DNA of 64,000 bases from Ohtaekwangia sp966211525. GTDB taxonomy: Bacteria > Bacteroidota > Bacteroidia > Cytophagales > Cyclobacteriaceae. Positions 8,253 through 16,478 of the stretch are shown one piece after another (within the stretch, counting starts at the first letter, position 1; each line of letters begins with the position of its first letter). The notes beneath the pieces are model-generated. The model was not told the DNA's origin and searched no databases. It saw only the letters and a list, made by a program, of their open reading frames with translations. The stretch is from assembly GCA_966211525.1 (NCBI GenBank), contig CBIHOZ010000011.1, positions 1 to 64,000 on the forward strand. Direction: 5' to 3'. Made by a program: the position numbers and the translations under genes.

Positions 8253-8876
8253 TTGACCAGCAAAAAAATCTACCTCATCCGTCACGGACAAACCGATTAC
8301 AATCTTCAGAACATCGTGCAGGGCAGTGGTGTGGACACCGACTTGAATGACCGGGGCAGACAACAGGCGCAGGCTTTCTTTGACCGGTATAAAGATGTTC
8401 CGTTTCAGAAAGTATATACTTCGGCTCTGAAGCGAACCCATCAATCGGTAAAAGGATTTCTGGAGCTTGGCCTTCCGCACGAGCAACTGGCGGGGTTGAA
8501 CGAGATCAGCTGGGGAACGAAAGAAGGCCATAAGGTAACGCCTTCGGAAGATGAGTATTACCACTATATGTTAAAGCAGTGGCAGTTGGGCAATACGAGT
8601 TTAAAGATTGAAGGAGGAGAAAGCCCCGAAGATGTGGTGAAGCGTATGCAGCCAGCGGTTGATCACATCATGAGCCGCACCGATGAGCAAACCATTTTGA
8701 TCTGTATGCACGGCAGGGCTATACGCATTCTGATGTGCCTTCTGTTGAACTACCCGTTGAAAAGCATGGACATGTTCGAGCACGAAAATCTGTGCTTATA
8801 CCTGTTGAATTATACTGGCTCGATGTTCTCGGTAGAGCGATATAATGATCGCGATCACTTGTTATCGTTAAGCTGA
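8253..8876 (+). CDS. Histidine phosphatase family protein
   Basis: 207 residues. The N-terminus reads TSKKIYLIRHGQTDYN with the phospho-accepting His11 in the RHG signature, and a second His appears in ILICMHGRAIRIL near residue 155; a Glu in the LNEISWGTKEG loop completes the phosphoglycerate-mutase-like site. It could be a phosphoglycerate mutase, a cobalamin or sugar phosphate phosphatase, and the sequence does not decide. TTG at 8253 is the only sensible start because the RHG strand begins five residues later and no ATG precedes it in frame. The 3' end overlaps the convergent TPR gene by 22 bases. Confidence 0.85.
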   Translation: MTSKKIYLIRHGQTDYNLQNIVQGSGVDTDLNDRGRQQAQAFFDRYKDVPFQKVYTSALKRTHQSVKGFLELGLPHEQLAGLNEISWGTKEGHKVTPSEDEYYHYMLKQWQLGNTSLKIEGGESPEDVVKRMQPAVDHIMSRTDEQTILICMHGRAIRILMCLLLNYPLKSMDMFEHENLCLYLLNYTGSMFSVERYNDRDHLLSLS

Positions 8877-10336
8877 GCAAGTGCAGATTTAGCTTTGCTG
8901 TCGATGCTGTTCTTATACTCGTGCTTCTTGTAGCTCAGGGCGCGCATAAAGTACTCGCGGGCCTGCGGTATATTCTTTTCGTCAAGCGAGATATAGCCTA
9001 TCTGAAGGCAGGCGTTAGGTGCAAAGTACCATGGTTCATCGCCGGTTGCTTTTATAGCTTGCAGGTAAAGATCGCGAGCGGCAACAAAATCATTTGTTTT
9101 GTGTGCAAGACGAGCCTTGCGATACGTGAACTCAACCTGGTCGCGTTTGGTAGGCAACTCCTGTGGAGCAATAGATGAAAGCATCTTGCGTGCATCTTCA
9201 TAATAGCCACCATCTGTCGAGTAACGTGCTTTGGTAAGTTTAATGTGAGGCAATTCGTTATCGGCCATACTGCGTGCCGCATATTTATCGGCTTCTGAAG
9301 ATTCTTTACCCAATGTTTTGGCCTGCTTGAACATCGCTTTTGCATCAGCAGCATTTCCGTTCAGCCAGTAGCAAAGTCCGATCTTGTAGTTGGCATCCTT
9401 GATATAGTTTACACCTTTATAGTTACCGATGAAGGAGCGATAGGAAGCTATAGCATTCATATAGTCGCCTTTGTGAAGATATACTTCACCGCGCAGGTAG
9501 TCGGCATAATATAGCGGCAATCCTTTCGGATGCTTGTTAAGTTCGTTCAGGTAGTACAGTGCTTCTTCACTTTGTGAATTCTTGATGGCCAGCGATGCCG
9601 CTAAAAAAAGCGCGAGCTTGTTGGAAGGGTAGGCTGCCATGTCCTGCTTTACTTCGGCCAGTGCCCAGTGCGGTTGCTGCAGTACAAAGCCGCGGGTTAA
9701 CGCATATAGTAAACTTGATTCGAAGGCAAGGGCGTGACCGGAGTTCTGGATGTTATCGAGCTCTTTCAAACCAAGTTCAATGGAGCCCTCCATGCTGAGT
9801 AAGCCCAACACCCAGTCATACTTTTCGGGTACCGAGCCTATAATTACATCGAGCAACCCGGAAGGTTTTTGCACCGCGGTGAAGTTGGGGAAGCGCTTGC
9901 GTATGTCGTCTGTTACCTGGTAAGCACCGCGCAGGTTTAGCGCAGCATCAAACTCGTGACCGAACTTCAGGTATATAAATGTCCACTGCAATTGAAGTTC
10001 AGCCTGCAGGAAAAGATCGGGAGCGGAGTTCTGTTTTGTTTTGAGTTCCTGGCGTTTCTCGAAGTTGTCTTCATACTCCGAGAACTTCTCATTGTCTTCT
10101 GTTATAAGAAGTTCAAGCGCATCGGCCAGCGCCAGTACATAATGTTGTTGAGGTGTTTTAGGATTCGGCAGCAATGCACGCGCTTCATCCATCTGGAGAT
10201 TGAGAACATGGTCGTATGCCTGCTGCGATATAGCATCAAACTTCCACTCCTGTGCACGTGCGGGCAACAGGCAGCATAAAAAAAGGCAAGCGACAAGGCT
10301 TGCCTTTAAGTGTAAACAAAATACAATGTTATTCAA
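8855..10336 (-). CDS. Secreted TPR protein
   Basis: A TPR-rich protein of 493 residues if it starts at TTG 10336, which overlaps the stop of the upstream gene. The longer frame from ATG 10417 runs inside that gene and is unlikely. A hydrophobic stretch, LVACLFLCCLLPARAQ, looks like a signal peptide with cleavage after ARA. Helical repeats follow, for example GDYMNAIASYRSFIGNYKG near two thirds, with KIGLCYWLNGNAADAKAMF and QIGYISLDEKNIPQAREYFM near the end. It is probably periplasmic or outer-membrane associated. A terminator hairpin lies inside the signal-peptide coding region (10278-10307). Confidence 0.75.
   Translation of the reverse strand: MNNIVFCLHLKASLVACLFLCCLLPARAQEWKFDAISQQAYDHVLNLQMDEARALLPNPKTPQQHYVLALADALELLITEDNEKFSEYEDNFEKRQELKTKQNSAPDLFLQAELQLQWTFIYLKFGHEFDAALNLRGAYQVTDDIRKRFPNFTAVQKPSGLLDVIIGSVPEKYDWVLGLLSMEGSIELGLKELDNIQNSGHALAFESSLLYALTRGFVLQQPHWALAEVKQDMAAYPSNKLALFLAASLAIKNSQSEEALYYLNELNKHPKGLPLYYADYLRGEVYLHKGDYMNAIASYRSFIGNYKGVNYIKDANYKIGLCYWLNGNAADAKAMFKQAKTLGKESSEADKYAARSMADNELPHIKLTKARYSTDGGYYEDARKMLSSIAPQELPTKRDQVEFTYRKARLAHKTNDFVAARDLYLQAIKATGDEPWYFAPNACLQIGYISLDEKNIPQAREYFMRALSYKKHEYKNSIDSKAKSALAQLNDNK
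10278..10307 (-). terminator. Terminator hairpin inside the start region of the TPR gene
   Basis: Perfect 9-bp arms, 10283-10291 (AAGGCAAGC) and 10298-10306 (GCTTGCCTT), with a 6-base loop. The minus strand continues with seven Ts (A-run at 10278-10284). It lies about 20 bases past the stop of the COG1579 gene, so it should end that transcript, yet it also falls in the signal-peptide codons of the TPR gene. Confidence 0.75.
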
Positions 10337-11132
10337 CTTTCTTTCTGCGGCTAGGTGCAGGGGTAGCAGTTTTAGCAGTTTTGGGTTTGTCGCCTTCATC
10401 GAGGGAATCCATATCAACGTCTGCTAAGATACGACCAGAATGTTCATCGATTACAATTTTCTTTTTCTCGCGGATCTCAGCAATCTTCTGCGGAGGTATA
10501 ACAATGTTACAACCTTCAGCCGCGCCACGTACTACGCGTACAACAGCCAGTCCGTTGGAGAGACTGCCTCTTAATCTTTCGTAATACTTCAGGAGTTTAT
10601 CTTCGATTTTCTTGGTAGCCTTTTCGCGTTCTGCCAGAAGTCTTTTCTCTTCTTCCTGGCTCTCGGCCATGATGTCGTTCAGTTCTTTCTTCTTGTTGTC
10701 GAGGTGCTCGCCACGTTCCTTGATGAGATTGTTTGTTTTTTCAATCTCGTCTTTCTTCTGCGTCATGCTATCCTTACCTTCTTTTATCTTCTTCTCGCAG
10801 ATCTGGATTTCCAGTTCCTGAAGTTCGATCTCTTTGGTGATAGCGTCAAATTCGCGGTTGTTTCTAACGTTCTTCTGCTGTTCGCTATATTTCTTGATAA
10901 GCTTTTCAGCTTCCTTGATGTTCTCTTTGTGCTTCTTGTTTCCTTCTTCGATCTCCTTTAGCTCGGCTTCGTGGCGGGTGAGACGCGTTTTGTAGCCCTC
11001 GATTTCATCTTCCAGGTCCTGAACCTCATCGGGAAGATCGCCCCGGAGTTTCTTAAGTTCGTCTAGTTCGGTGTCAATGGACTGGAGTTTTACGAGTGCT
11101 TCAAGCTTCTGTGCGATTGATTGATTTTCCAT
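10329..11132 (-). CDS. COG1579-type coiled-coil protein with degenerate zinc ribbon
   Basis: 267 residues. Residues 5-175 are a nearly continuous coiled coil, rich in Glu/Lys heptads such as RHEAELKEIEEGNKKHKENI. The C-terminal domain has the layout of the COG1579 zinc ribbon (GAAEGCNIVIPPQKI, then IDEHSGRILAD), but of the expected four cysteines only one remains, so zinc binding is probably lost. The tail is basic and Pro/Ala rich (TAKTATPAPSRRKKVE). Relatives are proposed nucleic-acid-binding proteins of unknown function. The Nif3 gene lies 3 bases upstream on the same strand, the usual Bacteroidota pairing, which suggests one transcript. Confidence 0.85.
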   Translation of the reverse strand: MENQSIAQKLEALVKLQSIDTELDELKKLRGDLPDEVQDLEDEIEGYKTRLTRHEAELKEIEEGNKKHKENIKEAEKLIKKYSEQQKNVRNNREFDAITKEIELQELEIQICEKKIKEGKDSMTQKKDEIEKTNNLIKERGEHLDNKKKELNDIMAESQEEEKRLLAEREKATKKIEDKLLKYYERLRGSLSNGLAVVRVVRGAAEGCNIVIPPQKIAEIREKKKIVIDEHSGRILADVDMDSLDEGDKPKTAKTATPAPSRRKKVE

Positions 11133-11135
11133 TCG

Positions 11136-12236
11136 TTATAGGTAGCTAATTGGATTCGTGGCAGTTTCTGAAAAAATGATCGCAAAAGTAGAAAATTTTT
11201 TCATTAAAACATCCTGTAAAAGTTCTTTGGTGAATACTTCACTCTCATAATGGCCAATATCCGCAATAATAATACGGCCATCAGCATCGAAAAATTCATG
11301 GTATTTGAAGTCAGCCGTAACAAAAATGTCGGCCCCCGCTTGAATTGCCTGAGGTAACAGGAAACTTCCCGCTCCTCCGCAGACGGCCACTTTTTTAACC
11401 GGGCCGTGATTGATGTTGGTGTGACGGATCATCTGTAAATCCATACTTACCTTTAAACCTTGAAGAAACGCCAAAGGTTCAGCAGGTATCGCGAGCTCAC
11501 CGATCATTCCTGAACCAACTTCTTGATTCTCATTTAATAAGGTGCTTAAATAATATGCAACTTCTTCGTACGGATGTGCCTGGCGAAGTGCTGCGAGTAT
11601 CCTGCCTTCCAGGTGAAGCGGGAAAATTACTTCAGCCCGTACTTCGTTTACATACTCCTGTTTATTGCTTTGCCCTATATGCGGATTCGCTTCATCGGTC
11701 GGCATAAATGTACCCGTGCCTTCGAGTCTGAAGCTGCAGTTTTTATAGTTACCGATCTGTCCGGCACCGGCTTCATGCAAGGCTGCCAAAACATTTTCAA
11801 CATTTTCTTTAGGTATAAAAGTTACGAGTTTACCCAGCGTTTCTTTTTTAGGCACGAGTATCTTCAGGTTCGTCAAGCCTATCTTTTCGCAGATCTTCCG
11901 GTTAACACCGGTATAAACGTTGTCGAGGTTGGTATGGATGGCGTAGATAGCAATGTCGTGTTTGATGGCTTTGATAACCGTGCGCTCTACATAACCATTG
12001 CCATTCAGTTTCTTTAACCCTCTGAACACGATCGGGTGGTGTGCTACAATCAGGTTGCAACCTTTGGCTATAGCTTCGTCTACCACAGCTTCCACGCAGT
12101 CTAATGTTACCAGTATACCTTTCACCTCCCAGGAGGCGTGGCCGGTAATGAGGCTGGCATTATCGTAAGACTCCTGGTAGCTTCTGGGAGCAATAGATTC
12201 GAGGTAATCGGTTACATCCTTTATCTTTACGGCCAT
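11136..12236 (-). CDS. Nif3-like dinuclear metal centre protein
   Basis: 366 residues, matching the long Nif3/YqfO form with a central insert. The N-terminal part has LIVAHHPIVFRGLKK, whose His residues bind the dimetal site, and the C-terminal part has TADFKYHEFFDADGRIIIAD followed by IGHYESE, the remaining ligands. The middle (about 130-235) resembles the PII/CutA-like domain, with LVTFIPKENVENVLAALHEAGAGQIGNY. The family is often misnamed GTP cyclohydrolase type 2; its true substrate is unsettled. It appears to be transcribed with the coiled-coil gene downstream. Confidence 0.92.
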   Translation of the reverse strand: MAVKIKDVTDYLESIAPRSYQESYDNASLITGHASWEVKGILVTLDCVEAVVDEAIAKGCNLIVAHHPIVFRGLKKLNGNGYVERTVIKAIKHDIAIYAIHTNLDNVYTGVNRKICEKIGLTNLKILVPKKETLGKLVTFIPKENVENVLAALHEAGAGQIGNYKNCSFRLEGTGTFMPTDEANPHIGQSNKQEYVNEVRAEVIFPLHLEGRILAALRQAHPYEEVAYYLSTLLNENQEVGSGMIGELAIPAEPLAFLQGLKVSMDLQMIRHTNINHGPVKKVAVCGGAGSFLLPQAIQAGADIFVTADFKYHEFFDADGRIIIADIGHYESEVFTKELLQDVLMKKFSTFAIIFSETATNPISYL

Positions 12237-12320
12237 TGTGTTATCGCGTTACGGAAATGAGTTGATCGTCAAAGTTAATTTCTCACCGCATAACACAAAG
12301 CACCTTTACCTCATTATTGC

Positions 12321-13352
12321 ATGGCATTGATCCGTATTCTTTTATTTCCTTTTGCTGTACTGTATAACATCGTTACCTCGCTGCGCAATGTTCTGTATAA
12401 TCGCGGACTAAAGCCTTCGGTTGAATTTGATATACCCGTTATCAACGTTGGCAACCTGGCGGTAGGAGGTACCGGCAAGACACCGATGATCGAACACCTG
12501 GTAAGGCTGCTGCAAAACAAGTATACTATAGCAACCCTGAGCCGCGGCTACGGACGTAAGACAAAAGGATTTCGAATTGCTTCGGACCAGGATAATGCCG
12601 AGACGCTGGGTGATGAGCCACTGCAATTCTATCGTAAGTTTAAAGAGAAGATTGTTGTTGCTGTGGGAGAAGATCGCGCCTTTGCAATCCCTAATATTTT
12701 ACAAGAACACGATGACGTAAGTGTCGTGCTGCTGGACGATGCCTTTCAGCACAGACGCGTAAAGCCTTCCTTCAATATACTCTTGTCAGACTATAATCGT
12801 CCGTTCTATACCGATTACCTGTTGCCAGCTGGCAGACTTCGTGAATCGCGCAGCAATGCAGCCCGCGCCGATGTAGTGGTGATCACAAAATGTCCCCCGG
12901 AGATATCGATCGATGAACGTATGGAGGTCGAGCAAGCGGTGAGGAAGTATACTTCCAGGCCCGTGTTCTTTACAACCATTCACTATGGCGATACAATTCC
13001 ATTTGGTGCTCCAGCCCAACCGTTGAATAACCGCGTGGTGTTGATCACAGGTATAGCCAATGCCACACCTTTCCGTAAGTTTATTGAAACAACCAGCACC
13101 ATCGTTCACCATTTCAACCTGGCCGATCACCACGAATATACCCTGGATGATTTCAGGCGCTTTCGCGATATAGTAAAGAACGATCCGTCCGTTAGCTTCA
13201 TTACAACTGAAAAAGATATGGTAAAGCTGGCCGATCGTAAGTTTGCTGAAGAAACCCGGAGCCTTCCATTATTTTATATTCCGATAGAAGTGAAATTTTT
13301 AAAAAATGGACAGGATTTTGATGCGATGATTTTAAATGCAGTCCCTGAATGA
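12321..13352 (+). CDS. lpxK: Tetraacyldisaccharide 4'-kinase
   Basis: 343 residues with an N-terminal membrane-anchoring helix (residues 1-20, LIRILLFPFAVLYNIV) and a P-loop in NLAVGGTGKTPMIEHL near residues 44-58, the hallmark of LpxK. Other family landmarks are LSRGYGRKTKGF, GDEPLQFYRK, VLLDDAFQHRRV and LLPAGRLRE. The enzyme phosphorylates the 4' position of the lipid A disaccharide at the inner membrane, so the cell makes lipopolysaccharide or lipid A. The stop overlaps the start of the following porin gene by 4 bases (ATGA), implying translational coupling. Confidence 0.96.
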   Translation: MALIRILLFPFAVLYNIVTSLRNVLYNRGLKPSVEFDIPVINVGNLAVGGTGKTPMIEHLVRLLQNKYTIATLSRGYGRKTKGFRIASDQDNAETLGDEPLQFYRKFKEKIVVAVGEDRAFAIPNILQEHDDVSVVLLDDAFQHRRVKPSFNILLSDYNRPFYTDYLLPAGRLRESRSNAARADVVVITKCPPEISIDERMEVEQAVRKYTSRPVFFTTIHYGDTIPFGAPAQPLNNRVVLITGIANATPFRKFIETTSTIVHHFNLADHHEYTLDDFRRFRDIVKNDPSVSFITTEKDMVKLADRKFAEETRSLPLFYIPIEVKFLKNGQDFDAMILNAVPE

Positions 13353-15316
13353 GCCGAAACCATCTCAAATCATTTAAAAGTCTATTTTTGCGCGTGCGTT
13401 TTAAACAGGTAATACTTTTAGTAAGTCTCTTCGCCATAGGCCCGTGGGCGTATGCGCAGATCGATGCTCCCCGCAGAGGGTCACGCGTTATCGATGATAC
13501 TACCAAGCAGGTTTACGGCCCAAAGACTTCACGCTATTTTTATGAAGAAGATGTATTGCTGAACAAGCAAACGTATCACTTCATCGATACAACGCCCCGT
13601 AACTTCCACCGCTATACCTACATTCAGCAGCACGAAAATATGTACCAGGACCTGGGAAATATAGGTACGGCTATGAATCCTATCTATTACCAGGTACCCG
13701 ATGTGATTGGTGTGAGCTCCGGTTTTCATCAATACGACCTGGTGTGGGATACCGAGCAGGTAAAGTATTACAATACACGTTCTCCGTACTCGAACATGAA
13801 AGTAATTCTCGGGGGAAAGGGCAGATCCATCACGCGGGCAAATTATAGTCGTAACATCAATCCGCTGTGGAACGTAGGCTTTAATTACCGCGGACTGTTT
13901 ATAGATAAACAAGTACAACGGGCCGGCAAAGGAGATCGTAACGTACTGTCCAACTATTATGATTTATATACTGCGTATCAGTCCAAAGATAGTACCTATA
14001 GATTGTTCTTCAATTTCAGAAGAAACATGCTGCAGGCTGATGAGTACGGAGGTATATTACGAAACACCACCGACTTTGAGTATGCTGATTACTTCTTTAC
14101 CAATGCTCAGCCGAACCTGACCGAGGCAACGACCAAAGAGCTTCGTATGAATCTTCACCTGTTTCATCAATATGAAGTAGGGAAGGCGTTGCAGGTATAT
14201 CATATATTCGATCGCTATCGTCAGTCCAATTACTTCCGTGATACACCCGGTTCTGAACCGAAAGGATACTTTGACTATACGGACTTCGACAGCACGCACG
14301 TGGACGATGGCGCGAAGTTCAGGTTCGTACGGAACGAGGTAGGTATAAAAGGTAATCTGCTGAAACTGTTTTATAACGGATACTATGCACTGCGTAATTA
14401 TAACATGACCTATAACTATATCAATGCAGGTCTTGATTCACTGGATGGTGTTAAACTGAAAGGAACTGAAAGTTACCTGGGCGGACGTATCGCGCTGCGA
14501 CTTGATTCGCTGGGCGAACTCAGCGGACTGGTTGAAGTGATGCAGACGGGTAACTATCGTCTCGAGGCAAGTCTCAAGAGCCGGTGGTTTGAAGCAACGT
14601 TGAAGCAGGCGCAATATGCTCCTTCATTTATGCAGCTGGCGTACCGCGGTAGTCATGATGTTTGGTATCCTGCGTTTACGTATCCTACAAACTTCAGCGA
14701 TGTCAGCGTTACACAGATAAACGGGTATATACATTACCGGTCCAAGACATTGTCGGTATCACCAGGGTTAACCTTTACGCGACTTGGTAACTATATATTT
14801 TTCAAGCAGGGAGAATTCGGACTCGCTCAAAAGGTGTTGCCGGTGCAGACATCTACAGCCCAGGTATTTGTAGCGCCCGAAATCAATTTATCGCTGTTGA
14901 TCGCTGACCATATACACGTAAAGGGTAAGGCTATATATACCCGTGTACTCGAAAATCCGGAAGATGCTATCCAGGTGCCGGATCTGTTTTTGAATGGACA
15001 ACTTGCCTACGAGAATATATTCTTCAACGATAATCTGGATATGCAGGTCGGTGTGGATGTTCACTGGCGATCATCGTACTATGCCCAGGGCTATGATGTA
15101 CCTACGCAGCAGTTTTATGTGCAGCAGAGTTTTACATCGCTTCAGTTTCCGCAGATCGACATCTTCTTAAATGCACGCATTAAACGCGGTCGTATCTTCC
15201 TGAAGTATAACAACCTGATGCAGGCGATTACCAAAGAAGGGTATCTTCCTACGCCTCATTATCCGGGGCAGCGGAGTATTCTGGATTTCGGGTTTGATTG
15301 GTCGTTCTATGACTGA
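13349..15316 (+). CDS. Putative porin (Porin_10-like outer-membrane barrel)
   Basis: 655 residues. A signal peptide (VILLVSLFAIGPWAYAQ) ends near residue 37. The remainder alternates aromatic and polar residues in many amphipathic strands, and has QHENMYQDLGNIGTAMNP and VKYYNTRSPYSNMKVILGGK near the start, typical of the large Bacteroidota putative porin family. The last residues, DFGFDWSFYD, end in an aromatic barrel-insertion signal. It should form an outer-membrane beta barrel with unknown cargo. It overlaps lpxK by 4 bases. Confidence 0.85.
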   Translation: MSRNHLKSFKSLFLRVRFKQVILLVSLFAIGPWAYAQIDAPRRGSRVIDDTTKQVYGPKTSRYFYEEDVLLNKQTYHFIDTTPRNFHRYTYIQQHENMYQDLGNIGTAMNPIYYQVPDVIGVSSGFHQYDLVWDTEQVKYYNTRSPYSNMKVILGGKGRSITRANYSRNINPLWNVGFNYRGLFIDKQVQRAGKGDRNVLSNYYDLYTAYQSKDSTYRLFFNFRRNMLQADEYGGILRNTTDFEYADYFFTNAQPNLTEATTKELRMNLHLFHQYEVGKALQVYHIFDRYRQSNYFRDTPGSEPKGYFDYTDFDSTHVDDGAKFRFVRNEVGIKGNLLKLFYNGYYALRNYNMTYNYINAGLDSLDGVKLKGTESYLGGRIALRLDSLGELSGLVEVMQTGNYRLEASLKSRWFEATLKQAQYAPSFMQLAYRGSHDVWYPAFTYPTNFSDVSVTQINGYIHYRSKTLSVSPGLTFTRLGNYIFFKQGEFGLAQKVLPVQTSTAQVFVAPEINLSLLIADHIHVKGKAIYTRVLENPEDAIQVPDLFLNGQLAYENIFFNDNLDMQVGVDVHWRSSYYAQGYDVPTQQFYVQQSFTSLQFPQIDIFLNARIKRGRIFLKYNNLMQAITKEGYLPTPHYPGQRSILDFGFDWSFYD

Positions 15317-15416
15317 TTAGAAATTGGAAGATTAATAAAATTGTAAAATTGGAAGATTGAAGGTTAACTTCTGGTGGGCATAGTTATTATTTGAATACGG
15401 GTTTAATGGTTACTGT

Positions 15417-16019
15417 ATGGAAGCGAAGGATAAATTTACGTTAGGGCTTGAGTTGCCTACTGATCCGAGATGGATCAATATTGCTGAATTGCACCTGGAA
15501 GATATACTGGTTGATCATGCTTACTGTGAGCAGAAGGCTGCTTCATCGGGTATATCGCTCATCATTCAATATCCTGAGAAAGATATACTGGTTGAACGTT
15601 TAACGGCTATTGTCGCGGAGGAGTGGGGGCACTTTGAGCGTGTAGTGGCTGAGTTGCGAAAGCGTGGGTGGAAACTGGGGAAGCAACGCAGGGATGAATA
15701 TGTAATAAAGCTCAACGAGGTAATTCAGAAAGGGGGATCGCGTGAGCAGCAACTAATGGAGAAATTGTTACTGAATGCGCTGATCGAAGCGCGAAGCTGT
15801 GAGCGCTTTAAAATTCTCTGGAAGAATATACCCGATAAAGAACTGGCTGAGTTCTACCACGAGCTCATGATTTCCGAAGCTGGTCACTACAAGAACTTTT
15901 TACAACTCGCGAAAGAGTATATGCCGGAAGAAGTGGTGATGAACCGCTGGCACGAGTTGCTGGAACAGGAAGCCAGGATTGTAGAGAGTCTTGCCGTACG
16001 GGGAGACCGCATGCACTAG
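15417..16019 (+). CDS. miaE: tRNA-(ms2io6A37) hydroxylase
   Basis: 200 residues with the MiaE ferritin-like diiron fold. Ligand pairs are visible as LEDILVDHAYCEQK (first Glu), AEEWGHFERV (ExxH), LLLNALIEARSCERF (Glu) and LMISEAGHYKNFL (ExxH). MiaE hydroxylates the isopentenyl group of ms2i6A at tRNA position 37, using O2. MiaB, which makes the ms2 group, is encoded in this window at 19495-20955, so the two late steps of this pathway are both present. The gene is on its own, with a spacer upstream rich in ATTGGAAGATT copies and a strong bidirectional terminator downstream. Confidence 0.93.
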   Translation: MEAKDKFTLGLELPTDPRWINIAELHLEDILVDHAYCEQKAASSGISLIIQYPEKDILVERLTAIVAEEWGHFERVVAELRKRGWKLGKQRRDEYVIKLNEVIQKGGSREQQLMEKLLLNALIEARSCERFKILWKNIPDKELAEFYHELMISEAGHYKNFLQLAKEYMPEEVVMNRWHELLEQEARIVESLAVRGDRMH

Positions 16020-16062
16020 TATAGATATATATACTTCACGTGTCGTTTTATATTCGCTATAA

Positions 16063-16101
16063 AAAGAAGAAGGGTTGCCGATTGAGCAACCCTTCTTCTT
16101 T
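16063..16101. terminator. Bidirectional terminator between miaE and secG
   Basis: Perfect 16-bp arms 16063-16078 and 16086-16101 around a 7-base loop. The arms carry A-rich and T-rich ends (AAAGAAGAAGGG / CCCTTCTTCTTT), so a U-tract is made on either strand. The hairpin sits between the convergent miaE and secG genes and can serve both. Confidence 0.9.
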
Positions 16102-16122
16102 ATGAGTTATATATACTATAGC

Positions 16123-16476
16123 TTATTCAGAGCTGTCAGCCGGAGCTGTGCTTCCATCAGCGGGTACTTCGAGCGCAGGAGCCTGGTTAACAGGAGCTTG
16201 TTGTTCACCAGCTCTTTCCAGAATGCCGTTGCTAGAACCGCTGCTTCTGTCTGGTGTAATAAAGTTTGTTGACAGGCACAGTACCATGATACCGATGATG
16301 AAACTCCAGGTAAGCTTCTCTAAAAGATCACCTGTCTTTTTTACACCGATAATGTTGCTCGCTGCAGAACCACCGAATTGGCTGGTCAAGCCACCTCCTT
16401 TAGAATTCTGAGCCAGAACAACCAGTACTAACAGTACCGAAAAAAGGATGATTAAACCGATAACTAATGCGTACAT
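16123..16476 (-). CDS. secG: Preprotein translocase subunit SecG
   Basis: 117 residues with the two membrane helices of SecG: residues 3-24 (ALVIGLIILFSVLLVLVVLA) and about 55-73, separated by the conserved NSKGGGLTSQFGG loop. The C-terminal 40 residues are a low-complexity Pro/Ala/Ser tail, common in Bacteroidota SecG. SecG joins SecY and SecE in the Sec channel. It ends the minus-strand group of sigma54 activator, LptE and the acidic repeat protein, only 2 bases after the last of these. Confidence 0.95.
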   Translation of the reverse strand: MYALVIGLIILFSVLLVLVVLAQNSKGGGLTSQFGGSAASNIIGVKKTGDLLEKLTWSFIIGIMVLCLSTNFITPDRSSGSSNGILERAGEQQAPVNQAPALEVPADGSTAPADSSE

Positions 16477-16478
16477 AT

